Below the pieces are notes generated by a model, which worked only from the letters and a program-made list of their open reading frames with translations, did no database searches and was not told the DNA's origin. This document shows positions 1 to 7,098 of a stretch of 64,000 nt of DNA, in pieces. Within the stretch, counting starts at the first letter, position 1; each line of letters opens with the position of its first letter. Position numbers and translations under genes: made by a program. The stretch covers positions 62,001-126,000 of the forward strand of contig NZ_QGDL01000001.1 in the NCBI RefSeq assembly GCF_003149245.1. Direction: 5' to 3'. The DNA is from Faecalicatena orotica. Its GTDB lineage: Bacteria; Bacillota; Clostridia; Lachnospirales; Lachnospiraceae.

Positions 1-913
1 CGGAGAGAAGTTTGCATCTTCCGTTATCATCACAGAAGAAGTTAAGAAAGCAGTAGAAGAGTGTAATGACCTTGCACCTCTGCACAATCCTGCCAACTTA
101 ATCGGTGTAAACGCATGTGAGAAGCTGATGCCGAACACACCTATGGTTGCAGTATTTGACACCGCATTTCATCAGACCATGCCGGAGAAAGCATACATGT
201 ACGGACTTCCGTATGCTTACTATGAGAAATATAAAGTTAGACGTTACGGCTTCCACGGAACAAGCCACAGCTATGTTTCCAAAAGAGCTGCAGAGATTCT
301 TGGCAAGCCATACGATGCTACGAAGACAATTGTCTGCCACCTTGGAAACGGTGCAAGCGTATGTGCAGTCCTGAACGGGAAATCTGTCGATACATCAATG
401 GGATTAACACCACTTGAAGGTCTTGTAATGGGAACACGTTCCGGAGATATCGACCCGGCCATTCTGGAATTTATCGCAAAGAAGGAGGATCTGGATATCG
501 AAGGACTGATGAAGGTCCTGAATAAAGAGTCCGGCGTATACGGACTTTCAAACGGACTCTCCAGTGATTTCCGTGACCTCTGCGCTGCAGAAGAAGACGG
601 CAACCAGCAGGCAAAAGTAGCTCTCGAAGTATTTGCCTACAGAGTTGCAAAATACGTAGGAAGCTATGTGGCAGCCATGAACGGTGTAGACAACATCGTC
701 TTCACGGCCGGAATCGGTGAGAACGACGGCGCAATCCGTGCAGAAGTATGCAAATATCTCCAGTTCCTTGGAATAGAGATCAATAAAGAAGCAAACGCAG
801 CAAGAGGAGAGGAAGTCATCATCTCCACTCCGGATTCAAAAGTAAATGTACTCGTAATCCCTACAAACGAAGAACTGGCAATCGCAAGAGAGACAGTAGC
901 ACTCGTAAAATAA
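1..913 (+). CDS. ackA: acetate kinase, 5' end missing
   Basis: This enzyme makes ATP and acetate from acetyl phosphate, the last step of acetogenic fermentation in the cytoplasm. The reading frame is open from base 2, and about 303 residues are visible. The family is near 400 residues, so roughly 95 N-terminal residues lie outside the window. The visible part carries family signatures: [46 protein letters not shown] (the catalytic-site segment) and FTAGIGEND near the C-terminus. Its usual partner, phosphotransacetylase, would be expected upstream. A terminator hairpin follows, so the next gene has its own promoter. The identification is secure; only the start is unseen. Confidence 0.97.
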   Translation, partial: GEKFASSVIITEEVKKAVEECNDLAPLHNPANLIGVNACEKLMPNTPMVAVFDTAFHQTMPEKAYMYGLPYAYYEKYKVRRYGFHGTSHSYVSKRAAEILGKPYDATKTIVCHLGNGASVCAVLNGKSVDTSMGLTPLEGLVMGTRSGDIDPAILEFIAKKEDLDIEGLMKVLNKESGVYGLSNGLSSDFRDLCAAEEDGNQQAKVALEVFAYRVAKYVGSYVAAMNGVDNIVFTAGIGENDGAIRAEVCKYLQFLGIEINKEANAARGEEVIISTPDSKVNVLVIPTNEELAIARETVALVK

Positions 914-944
914 GTCTGTCAGGGAAATCAAAGAGTTCCATAAA

Positions 945-977
945 AGTGAGCGGGTCATAAATCCGCTCACTTGCTTT
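945..977 (+). terminator. Rho-independent terminator after ackA
   Basis: A 9-bp stem (AGTGAGCGG at 945-953 with CCGCTCACT at 963-971) closes a 9-nt loop and is followed by a short, interrupted T-rich tail. The position just after the ackA stop fits transcription termination. Confidence 0.7.
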
Positions 978-982
978 GTCAG

Positions 983-1022
983 AATATTCTGAATATGGAC
1001 CGCAAAGGGGTCAGACCCCTTT
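983..1022 (+). repeat. short palindromic element, copy 1 (GGGGTCAGACCCC type)
   Basis: AATATTCTGA at 983-992 is followed by a perfect hairpin, AAAGGGG at 1004-1010 and CCCCTTT at 1016-1022, around TCAGA. The same two-part arrangement recurs at 34291-34335. Both copies lie in the same orientation downstream of a gene. It looks like a small dispersed repeat; its function is unknown. Confidence 0.55.
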
Positions 1023-1060
1023 GAAAGATGATATTTATGCCAGAATCTGTATTTTTCTTG

Positions 1061-1088
1061 TTGACAAACTATTTTTACATGATATAAT
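1061..1088 (+). promoter_or_regulatory. sigma-A promoter of yceD-rpmF
   Basis: TTGACA at 1061-1066 and TATAAT at 1083-1088 are separated by 16 nt. Both hexamers match the housekeeping consensus perfectly. The start codon of yceD is 22 nt past the -10 box. Confidence 0.85.
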
Positions 1089-1110
1089 AATTTAGGTATG
1101 AATAGGAGTT

Positions 1111-1644
1111 ATGAAGATGTTAATTAACCTATCAGACGTTCTGTCAGAACAGCACAAGACAGTTGAAGAGACAGTGCCGCTCAATCTGGAGTCGATGGAT
1201 TTAAAGTCCGGGTCATATCCGATTGTCAGTAAGGAACCTGTACACGTTGTCGTTTCACATGTGAAGGACAAGGAATTACAGATCAAGGCCGAGAGCAAGG
1301 TGTGTGTAATCATTCCATGTGACCGCTGCCTGGAGGATGTAAAGCAGGAGATTGTACTGGATTTTACCAAGCATGTGGATCTCAACATTCCAGACGCTGA
1401 TCTGCCGGAAGGATTAGATGAATCAAATTTCATTGACGGATATCATCTTGACGTGGACAAATTGCTCTTTAATGAGATATTGATAGGATGGCCGACGAAA
1501 GTTCTATGCAGGGAAGACTGTAAAGGCATTTGCAACGTTTGTGGTCAGAACCTAAATCTGGGGACCTGTAACTGTGAAGACACAGGACTTGACCCGAGAA
1601 TGTCAGTTGTCCGTGATTTGTTTAAGAATTTTAAGGAGGTGTAA
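1111..1644 (+). CDS. yceD: YceD/DUF177 family protein, rRNA accumulation factor-like
   Basis: The predicted protein has 177 residues and belongs to the DUF177 (YceD) family, which is almost always encoded just before rpmF. In E. coli and plants, family members are needed for normal 23S rRNA accumulation; the exact role in Firmicutes is not settled. A Cys-rich region near residues 128-152 (CREDCKGICNVCGQ, then CNC) resembles a zinc site. A second pair, CDRC, lies near residue 71. The ATG at 1111 follows AGGAG at 1104-1108. The stop is 3 nt before the rpmF ATG, so the two are translated from one transcript. The family call is strong from length, Cys pattern and neighbour. Confidence 0.88.
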   Translation: MKMLINLSDVLSEQHKTVEETVPLNLESMDLKSGSYPIVSKEPVHVVVSHVKDKELQIKAESKVCVIIPCDRCLEDVKQEIVLDFTKHVDLNIPDADLPEGLDESNFIDGYHLDVDKLLFNEILIGWPTKVLCREDCKGICNVCGQNLNLGTCNCEDTGLDPRMSVVRDLFKNFKEV

Positions 1645-1647
1645 CCT

Positions 1648-1827
1648 ATGTCTATCTGTCCAAAGAATAAATCTTCTAAAGCTAGAAGAGATAAGAGAAG
1701 AGCTAACTGGAAGATGAGTGCTCCGAACCTTGTGAAATGCAGCAAGTGTGGAGAACTTATGATGCCTCACAGAGTATGCAAAGCTTGTGGCTCTTACAAC
1801 AAAAAAGAAATCATTTCTGTTGACTAA
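1648..1827 (+). CDS. rpmF: 50S ribosomal protein L32
   Basis: This 59-residue protein is a structural component of the large ribosomal subunit. It begins MSICPKNKSSKARRDKRRAN, typical of L32, and carries two zinc-ligand pairs, CSKCGEL and CKACGSY. The ribosome binding site is AAGGAGGTG ahead of the ATG at 1648. Transcription ends at a hairpin right after the stop. In many bacteria plsX or fapR follows rpmF directly. Here about 7.6 kb of catabolic genes intervene before plsX at 9494. Confidence 0.96.
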   Translation: MSICPKNKSSKARRDKRRANWKMSAPNLVKCSKCGELMMPHRVCKACGSYNKKEIISVD

Positions 1828-1839
1828 TGAAGACAGGAC

Positions 1840-1872
1840 AAGGCTTTCCGGGAGACCGGGAAGCCTTTTTTC
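1840..1872 (+). terminator. terminator after rpmF
   Basis: AAGGCTT and CCGG pair with CCGG and AAGCCTT across a short purine loop, followed by a run of T (1866-1871). It ends the yceD-rpmF unit. Confidence 0.85.
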
Positions 1873-2003
1873 ATGGGCTGACACCAATTTTACACCAAAT
1901 TACCGAGGATCAGGTACTGCCGGATAAGAATAGCCTGTTTTGTCTATATTGTATAAAAATGTAACATAGTCTTTGTGTTTATTGTAGAAAATACAAATAC
2001 CCC

Positions 2004-2032
2004 TTGCATTCTTAAATCAGGCATGGTAGTAT
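2004..2032 (+). promoter_or_regulatory. promoter of the ABC importer operon
   Basis: TTGCAT at 2004-2009 and TAGTAT at 2027-2032 are spaced by 17 nt. Transcription would start near 2039, just before the palindromic operator. No other good promoter is visible ahead of the lipoprotein gene. Confidence 0.65.
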
Positions 2033-2043
2033 TTAGACATGAA

Positions 2044-2057
2044 ATGAATCGATTCAT
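2044..2057. promoter_or_regulatory. LacI-type operator palindrome
   Basis: ATGAATCGATTCAT is a perfect 14-bp palindrome with a central CG, the usual form of LacI/GalR family sites. It lies about +5 to +18 relative to the predicted start, where a bound repressor would block transcription. The likely ligand is the LacI-family protein encoded at 8322-9329. The match to cre is poor because the spacing is two bases short. Confidence 0.65.
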
Positions 2058-2147
2058 ATTTAAAGAAACCCAGTAAATTAAAGGAATAAATCACATATTT
2101 GTGAATTGATTTTATTCCATCATTTCCAAAACGAAGGAGGAAAAGGA

Positions 2148-3131
2148 ATGAAAAAATTTGTGGTGTTAATTTTAACGGTATGTATGGTATTTTCACTTGC
2201 TGCCTGCGGAGGAAGTAACAGCAGTGACAGTAAAACCGACAGTGGGGACAGTAAGACGGAAGATACTGTTGATAAGAAGACAATTGCACTTGTACCTCCG
2301 GCAATGATTTCTCCTTATTATAAGTCCGTAATTTCAGGCGCTCAGGAGGCTTGTGACGATCTGGGATATGAATTGAAAACACTGGCCCCGGAATCTGAAT
2401 CAGATTATGCGGCACAGGTTCAGATAGTTGAAGATATGATTACACAGAAGGTTGACGGTATCATTCTCTGTGCGATTAACAGTGATGCGATTGTGGCAGC
2501 AGTAAAGAAGGCAAACGAGGCTGACATCCCGGTGATTATGTTTAATACACAGAATGAACTGGCTGGCGGAGAAGTTGCATGCTATGTAAGATATGACCAG
2601 TATGAAGCGGGCGGAAAAGTATGTGATTTCGTGGCAGAACAGTTTGGGGACAAGTTAAAGGTTGCGATTGTAGAAGGACTTCCATCTGACCATACAACAG
2701 AGAGAATGGGCGGGTTTGTAGATAAGGCAAAGGAGAAATACCCTGACATTGAAGTCGTTGCAAGCCAGGCCGGCGACTGGGAACGTGAAAAAGGAATGAA
2801 TGCCGCAGCAAATATGCTTCAGGCAAATAAGGATATTAATGTAATCTTCGCTTTATGCGACGAGATGGGCCTTGGAGCAGTACAGGCAGTCAAAGAGGCC
2901 GGATCTGACGCAAAAGTAGTAAGTTTTGACGGTAACCCGAATGCAGTGGCAAGTATTCAGGCGGGTGAGCTTGTATCAACAGTATCCATCGGAGGACCCG
3001 GGACAGGCACGGAGTGCGTGGAAGCACTGCATAAGATCTTTGAAGGAGAGACGGTGGATAAGATTGTAAATGTAGACACTGAGATTGTCTGGAAGGAGAA
3101 TGCAGACCAGTTCCCGTCAGATGCTGATTAG
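2148..3131 (+). CDS. sugar ABC transporter substrate-binding lipoprotein
   Basis: This is the extracellular binding component of a ribose/galactose-type (CUT2) importer, 327 residues long. The N-terminus is a lipoprotein signal, MKKFVVLILTVCMVFSLAAC, with the lipobox LAAC; mature residue Cys is followed by a Ser/Gly/Asp-rich linker. The rest fits the periplasmic-binding-protein-4 fold, with IVEDMITQKVDGIILCAINS and a hinge-like second lobe ending FDGNPNAVASIQAGEL. The ATG at 2148 has a strong site, AAGGAGG, 10 nt upstream; an in-frame upstream ATG at 2106 lacks one. The gene is followed by the ATPase and permease of the same importer. The substrate is not certain; the two dehydrogenases downstream suggest a sugar or polyol. 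Confidence 0.9.
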   Translation: MKKFVVLILTVCMVFSLAACGGSNSSDSKTDSGDSKTEDTVDKKTIALVPPAMISPYYKSVISGAQEACDDLGYELKTLAPESESDYAAQVQIVEDMITQKVDGIILCAINSDAIVAAVKKANEADIPVIMFNTQNELAGGEVACYVRYDQYEAGGKVCDFVAEQFGDKLKVAIVEGLPSDHTTERMGGFVDKAKEKYPDIEVVASQAGDWEREKGMNAAANMLQANKDINVIFALCDEMGLGAVQAVKEAGSDAKVVSFDGNPNAVASIQAGELVSTVSIGGPGTGTECVEALHKIFEGETVDKIVNVDTEIVWKENADQFPSDAD

Positions 3132-3367
3132 AACTGCCGGCCGGCAGAGTGCACAGCACGGTCTGAACGGTAACTAAATATCAGCCACAGTAAAGGGACA
3201 ATAGGTTTTAAGGGGCTGCCGGTACGCAATCAGATATGTTCAATCTGCGCTGCGGTGTATATCCGGAAGGAATACAGTATCAGCCGCCCCTTCCCTGAGC
3301 GTGTATGATAAATCATCGGTATACATGATTTATCATACATGCTCTAAGACAAGTCAGGAGGAAGCAA
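3132..3367 (+). other. structured intergenic spacer between binding protein and ATPase genes
   Basis: This 236-nt gap holds a 14-bp palindrome CTGCCGGCCGGCAG (3134-3147) and a pairing of AAGGGGC (3210-3216) with GCCCCTT (3286-3292). It ends in the long hairpin at 3303-3338. No gene is evident. The structures could stop part of the transcription or protect the upstream mRNA, giving more binding protein than membrane components. Confidence 0.5.
3303..3338. repeat. 14-bp inverted repeat, hairpin
   Basis: GTATGATAAATCAT at 3303-3316 is perfectly repeated in reverse at 3325-3338 around an 8-nt loop. It has no T-tract, so it looks more like an mRNA-stabilising hairpin or protein site than a classic terminator. 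It sits 29 nt before the ATPase start codon. Confidence 0.7.
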
Positions 3368-4885
3368 ATGGCAGATCAATATATTTTGAAAATGTCAGAC
3401 ATTACAAAACGTTTCCCCGGAGTACTGGCACTGGACCATGTGAGCCTTCGTGTAAAGAAAGGGGAGGTACACGCTCTGCTGGGTGAAAACGGAGCGGGGA
3501 AATCTACACTGATGAAGATCCTTTCAGGTGCATACGTGAAGGATGAAGGTGAGATAGAAGTATTCTCACAGAAGTCGGAGCTGGGGAATCCGAAGGCGGC
3601 CGAAGATTTAGGAATCAGTATTATTTATCAGGAACTGAATCTAATCCCTACGCTGACCGTAGCGGAAAATATATTTCTCGGATGCTATAAGATGAGTAAT
3701 CCGGTGAAAGTGAACTGGAAAGCGGTTTATCAGGAAGCGGACAGATTACTGGAAGATCTGGGGGTAGATGTAAAGAGCACGGATTACATAAGGGATCTGG
3801 GCATTGCAAAGCAGCAGATGGTAGAAGTTGCAAAAGCACTTTCTAAAGATGCGAAAATCATCATCATGGACGAACCTACGGCTCCTTTGACAGAGCGGGA
3901 AACGAAAAATTTGTTCCGCATCGTGAAAAAGCTGAAGGAAGAACAGGTCTCTATCATTTATATATCCCACAGGCTGGAAGAAGTAATGGAAATCTGCGAC
4001 CGGGCTACAGTTATGCGGGACGGGTGTACGATAAAAGAACTGGATATTGCAAACGTCACGATGGATGAGATTATCCGTCTGATGGTAGGCCGGGAACTGA
4101 AAGAGAAATTTCCAAGGATTGAGAAACAAATCGGAGATGAAGTCATACGGGTGGAAAATCTGTGTGCAGGTTCCAGAGTGCAGAATGTCAGTTTCTCTGT
4201 AAGGGCGGGCGAGGTGCTCTGTGTGGGAGGGCTGGTCGGCGCGGGACGGACAGAAACAGTCCGGGCGGTTTTTGGTCTGGATGCCAGGACAGACGGGCGT
4301 ATATATATTGACGGCAAGGAATGCAATATCCGGAATCCGAAGGATGCGATCAGCGCGGGGATCGGGTACGTGACAGAAGACAGGAAAGGCGAAGGACTGA
4401 TCCTGAAACTGGGGGTAGGCGAGAACGTGACGCTGGCCGCACTGGATGCATTCAAAACGGGGATACATCTGAATTTAAGCAAAGAGAAGAACACCGTAAA
4501 AGAGTATGTCAGTAAACTAAATATCAAAACTCCGTCTGTTTATCAGAAAGTGGAGAACCTTTCGGGAGGGAACCAGCAGAAAGTCGTTCTGGCAAAATGG
4601 CTCCTTTCCAAATGCCGGGTGCTGATACTGGATGAACCGACCCGCGGAATAGACGTAGGTGCGAAAATAGAAGTTTACAGTCTCATTAATGAGCTGGCAA
4701 AGGAAGGAAAGGCGATTCTTGTTATTACATCCGAGATTCCGGAACTGCTTGGTATCTGTGACCGTGTCGTTGTCATGGCAAGAGGAAAGGTGAGTGGTTC
4801 CCTGAGCAGAGAAGAGGCAGACCAGGAATCCGTTATGACACTGGCGGTCGGAGCAGAGGAAAGGGGAAAACAGCATGAAGCTTAA
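3368..4885 (+). CDS. sugar ABC transporter, double ATP-binding protein (RbsA/MglA family)
   Basis: This cytoplasmic ATPase drives a CUT2-type sugar importer. It has 505 residues and two ABC domains. The first has Walker A GENGAGKST near residue 40 and Walker B IIIMDEPTAPL near 165. The second has the signature LSGGNQQK near 399 and Walker B VLILDEPTRGID near 417; its Walker A is degenerate (GGLVGAGRTE), as is usual in this family. The ribosome binding site CAGGAGGAAG precedes the ATG. The 3' end overlaps the permease start by 11 nt, which implies translational coupling. The name is by family only; ribose is not implied. Confidence 0.93.
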   Translation: MADQYILKMSDITKRFPGVLALDHVSLRVKKGEVHALLGENGAGKSTLMKILSGAYVKDEGEIEVFSQKSELGNPKAAEDLGISIIYQELNLIPTLTVAENIFLGCYKMSNPVKVNWKAVYQEADRLLEDLGVDVKSTDYIRDLGIAKQQMVEVAKALSKDAKIIIMDEPTAPLTERETKNLFRIVKKLKEEQVSIIYISHRLEEVMEICDRATVMRDGCTIKELDIANVTMDEIIRLMVGRELKEKFPRIEKQIGDEVIRVENLCAGSRVQNVSFSVRAGEVLCVGGLVGAGRTETVRAVFGLDARTDGRIYIDGKECNIRNPKDAISAGIGYVTEDRKGEGLILKLGVGENVTLAALDAFKTGIHLNLSKEKNTVKEYVSKLNIKTPSVYQKVENLSGGNQQKVVLAKWLLSKCRVLILDEPTRGIDVGAKIEVYSLINELAKEGKAILVITSEIPELLGICDRVVVMARGKVSGSLSREEADQESVMTLAVGAEERGKQHEA

Positions 4886-5831
4886 AGGAAAAGAAAGAAA
4901 AGGGACAAGTTATCTGGGGATTTTGATTGCACTGGTGGCACTATGCGTAGTACTTACGTTTGCCAGCGACAGCTTTCTTACGGCGTCCAACCTTCTGAAT
5001 GTCTCACAGCAGATATCCACAAACTTCCTGATTGCCATCGGGATGACGTTCATCATTCTGCTTGGCGGGATTGACCTTTCGGTAGGCTCCATCATAGCAG
5101 TTACAGGACTTATGATGGGACTGATGATGAAGAACTGGAATATGCCTGTGATCTTAAGTCTTCTGCTTGGCGTCGCATTTGCCTCGGCAGTCGGACTCGT
5201 GACAGGACTATTGATCACCGGGTTTGAGCTGCCTCCGTTCATTGCAACCCTGGGCATGATGTCAATCGCCAGAGGGGCGGCATACACCATTACAGAGGGA
5301 CAGCCGATTTATACCTTCCCGAAGGGATTTCTGGCTATTACAGGACGGTACGGCGGGATACCGGTTTTTACCATTCTGATTATGGTGGTTATGTTCGCAG
5401 TCGCGGCATATGTGCTGAAATATACAAAGTACGGCCGTTACATTTATGCAATCGGCGGCAATGAAAACTGTGCAAAGCTTTCAGGCATAAATGTGAAAAA
5501 AATCAAATGCATCGCCTATGTAATCAGCGGCTTCTGCTGTGGTGTTGCGGCAATCGTGCTGACCTCCAGGCTGGATTCGGCGGTACCGACCAATGCAGAC
5601 GGTGCGGAGCTGGATGCCATCGCGGCAGTCGTAATCGGCGGGACATCCATGACAGGCGGGGAAGGGACACTCGTAGGCACAATCATTGGCACCATGATCA
5701 TCGGCGTGGTTGCCAACGGGCTGAACCTTTTGAATGTACCGCAGGGAGCACAGAGAATGGTGAAAGGCGGCATTATTGTGCTGGCCGTTATTGTAGACGT
5801 AATAAGAAGAAAGCGGAGCCAGAAGGCCTGA
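4875..5831 (+). CDS. sugar ABC transporter permease (RbsC family)
   Basis: This 318-residue membrane protein forms the channel of the importer. It contains about eight to ten hydrophobic segments and family landmarks: NLLNVSQQISTNFLIAIGMT, IILLGGIDLSVGSI near residue 60, and the cytoplasmic loop AIGGNENCAKLSGINVKKIK near 195. The segment DAIAAVVIGGTSMTGGEGT near 250 is also typical of BPD-transp-2 permeases. It overlaps the ATPase gene by 11 nt. The small ASRT-like gene starts 16 nt after its stop, so all belong to one operon. Confidence 0.93.
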   Translation: MKLKGKERKGTSYLGILIALVALCVVLTFASDSFLTASNLLNVSQQISTNFLIAIGMTFIILLGGIDLSVGSIIAVTGLMMGLMMKNWNMPVILSLLLGVAFASAVGLVTGLLITGFELPPFIATLGMMSIARGAAYTITEGQPIYTFPKGFLAITGRYGGIPVFTILIMVVMFAVAAYVLKYTKYGRYIYAIGGNENCAKLSGINVKKIKCIAYVISGFCCGVAAIVLTSRLDSAVPTNADGAELDAIAAVVIGGTSMTGGEGTLVGTIIGTMIIGVVANGLNLLNVPQGAQRMVKGGIIVLAVIVDVIRRKRSQKA

Positions 5832-5847
5832 TACAGGAGGAGATAAT

Positions 5848-6222
5848 ATGGGCAGAGGTATGGGGCATAAGAAATGGTGCATCCCCGACTTATATATGAA
5901 AGAAAAAGGGGACAGGCCGACCCCCTCACATGAAAGCATTACACTGCTGAACACGGGAGACGGGCCATGTGAGGTATGTATAGACTTATTATTTGACAAT
6001 GGAAGAGAGCCCGCAAGGCTGGACGGGATTCTGGTAGCACCCATGTCGGCGCGTCATATCCGTATGGACCAGTTGGAAGAGTGGAATCTGACAGTGCCTG
6101 TATCGACCTGCTACAGTGCGGTTCTGACAAGCAGTGACAATATTGTTGCGGAATATGCAAGATTTAACTGGATTGACGGTGCTGCCCAGTCATTTGCGGT
6201 GATTCCGTATTTTGAAGATTAA
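5848..6222 (+). CDS. ASRT-like small-molecule-binding protein
   Basis: This small protein of 124 residues resembles the Anabaena sensory rhodopsin transducer family (PF07100). Matches to the recalled ASRT pattern include the N-terminal WCIPDLY, SHESITLLNTGD, the acidic strand VCIDLLFDNGREPA, VAPMSARHIRMDQL, and a final SSDNIVAEYARFNW. ASRT itself is a tetrameric beta-sandwich. Homologues outside phototrophs were proposed from comparative genomics to bind carbohydrate-like ligands and often sit in sugar operons. Here it lies between the permease and the SDR gene and is preceded by AGGAGGAG. It has no signal peptide, so it should be cytoplasmic. A role as ligand sensor, chaperone of the importer, or mutarotase-like helper is inference. 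Confidence 0.72.
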   Translation: MGRGMGHKKWCIPDLYMKEKGDRPTPSHESITLLNTGDGPCEVCIDLLFDNGREPARLDGILVAPMSARHIRMDQLEEWNLTVPVSTCYSAVLTSSDNIVAEYARFNWIDGAAQSFAVIPYFED

Positions 6223-6223
6223 G

Positions 6224-6263
6224 ATTCCTGTGCACGCCCGCAAGGCAGGGGGTGAACAGGAAT
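6224..6263. repeat. hairpin repeat with symmetrical mismatches (family A, copy 1)
   Basis: The 40-nt element pairs ATTCCTGT, CAC and CCC (6224-6239) with GGG, GTG and ACAGGAAT (6248-6263). Two one-base mismatches separate the blocks. A 14-nt stretch, TGTGCACGCCCGCA, is the exact reverse complement of bases inside the hairpin at 36496-36530. It lies between the ASRT-like and SDR genes. Confidence 0.6.
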
Positions 6264-6303
6264 ACATAAAGAGAAACGGCGGCATGAAAAGGAGGGCGAG
6301 ACG

Positions 6304-7098
6304 ATGGAAGAAAAAAGAGTAGCAGTTGTAACCGGGGGAACCCGCGGAATGGGGCAGGCGATCAGTATTGAGCTTGCAAGGCGGGGGAATATTGTATGTG
6401 CAGTATACAGGTCCCATGAAGAGAGCGCGCAAAAGACACTGGAAAGCCTCAAAGCATTTGAACCGGAAAGCGGTATTTACAAGGCGGATGTTTCAAAGGA
6501 AGAAGAAGTAAAACAGCTGATAAAAAAGATCGGGGAGAAGTTTGGACGGATTGATATTCTGGTGAACAATGCTGGGATCTTTGATTTCTGCTTTATAGAT
6601 GAAATGGATTCTGCTTATCTGGACAGGGTGCTGGATACGAATTTTAAAAGCCAGTTTTATATGCTTCAGAGTGTATCGGAATATATGAAGAAAAATAACT
6701 ACGGGAGAGTTGCCAATGCGTCCTCAATCTCAGGACATTTTGCAGACTGCGGGCTTGTGGCATATGCGGCAAGCAAGGCAGGGGTGGACATGCTTACGAA
6801 AATAAGCGCGGCAGAGCTTGGACCGTACCATATCAGCGTCAATGCATATGCTCCCGGGATTATCCACACAGACATGACAGACGCCATGATACAGGAACGG
6901 GGGGAAGAACAGGTGAAGGACCTGTGTCTTAACCGTTTCGGGACAGGCGAAGATGTATCTGCGCTGGTCGGTTTTTTAACTTCACCGGAGGGTGGATATG
7001 TGACAGGCGAGATCATCGGGATCGACGGGGGGATGTTTAAGGTACAGAATACATATCTGGCATATGAACATGCAAAGAGAATGGAGGAAGCCAAATGA
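6304..7098 (+). CDS. SDR family NAD(P)-dependent oxidoreductase
   Basis: This 264-residue short-chain dehydrogenase probably oxidises or reduces a hydroxyl or keto group on the imported sugar or polyol. It shows the classical SDR plan: dinucleotide motif TGGTRGMGQ near residue 11, NNAG near 89, catalytic Ser in NASSISG near 140, and YAASK near 155. The end IIGIDGGM is also typical. AGGAGG lies 8 nt before the ATG. Its last four bases overlap the next gene (ATGA). The exact substrate cannot be read from sequence; family members act on many sugars, fatty acyl chains and steroids. Confidence 0.9.
   Translation: MEEKRVAVVTGGTRGMGQAISIELARRGNIVCAVYRSHEESAQKTLESLKAFEPESGIYKADVSKEEEVKQLIKKIGEKFGRIDILVNNAGIFDFCFIDEMDSAYLDRVLDTNFKSQFYMLQSVSEYMKKNNYGRVANASSISGHFADCGLVAYAASKAGVDMLTKISAAELGPYHISVNAYAPGIIHTDMTDAMIQERGEEQVKDLCLNRFGTGEDVSALVGFLTSPEGGYVTGEIIGIDGGMFKVQNTYLAYEHAKRMEEAK

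Larger units (their letters stand above)
1873..2147 (+). other. intergenic region with promoter and operator of the sugar/polyol cassette
   Basis: No gene is seen here. The stretch is A/T-rich and holds the promoter at 2004-2032 and the palindrome at 2044-2057. The rest of the leader, about 90 nt to the start codon, shows no recognisable riboswitch. Confidence 0.6.

Noticed and set aside
271-603. Antisense open frame over ackA
   Set aside because: It is a composition shadow of the acetate kinase frame, with no initiation site and no domain features.
2044-2057. Catabolite-response (cre) site at the cassette promoter
   Set aside because: The half-site spacing is two bases short of the 14-bp cre consensus. 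A local LacI-type operator fits better.
5507-5899. Overlapping frame rich in Arg/His/Gly within the permease gene
   Set aside because: It is an alternate-frame shadow of the permease 3' end. The permease and ASRT-like frames explain the region.
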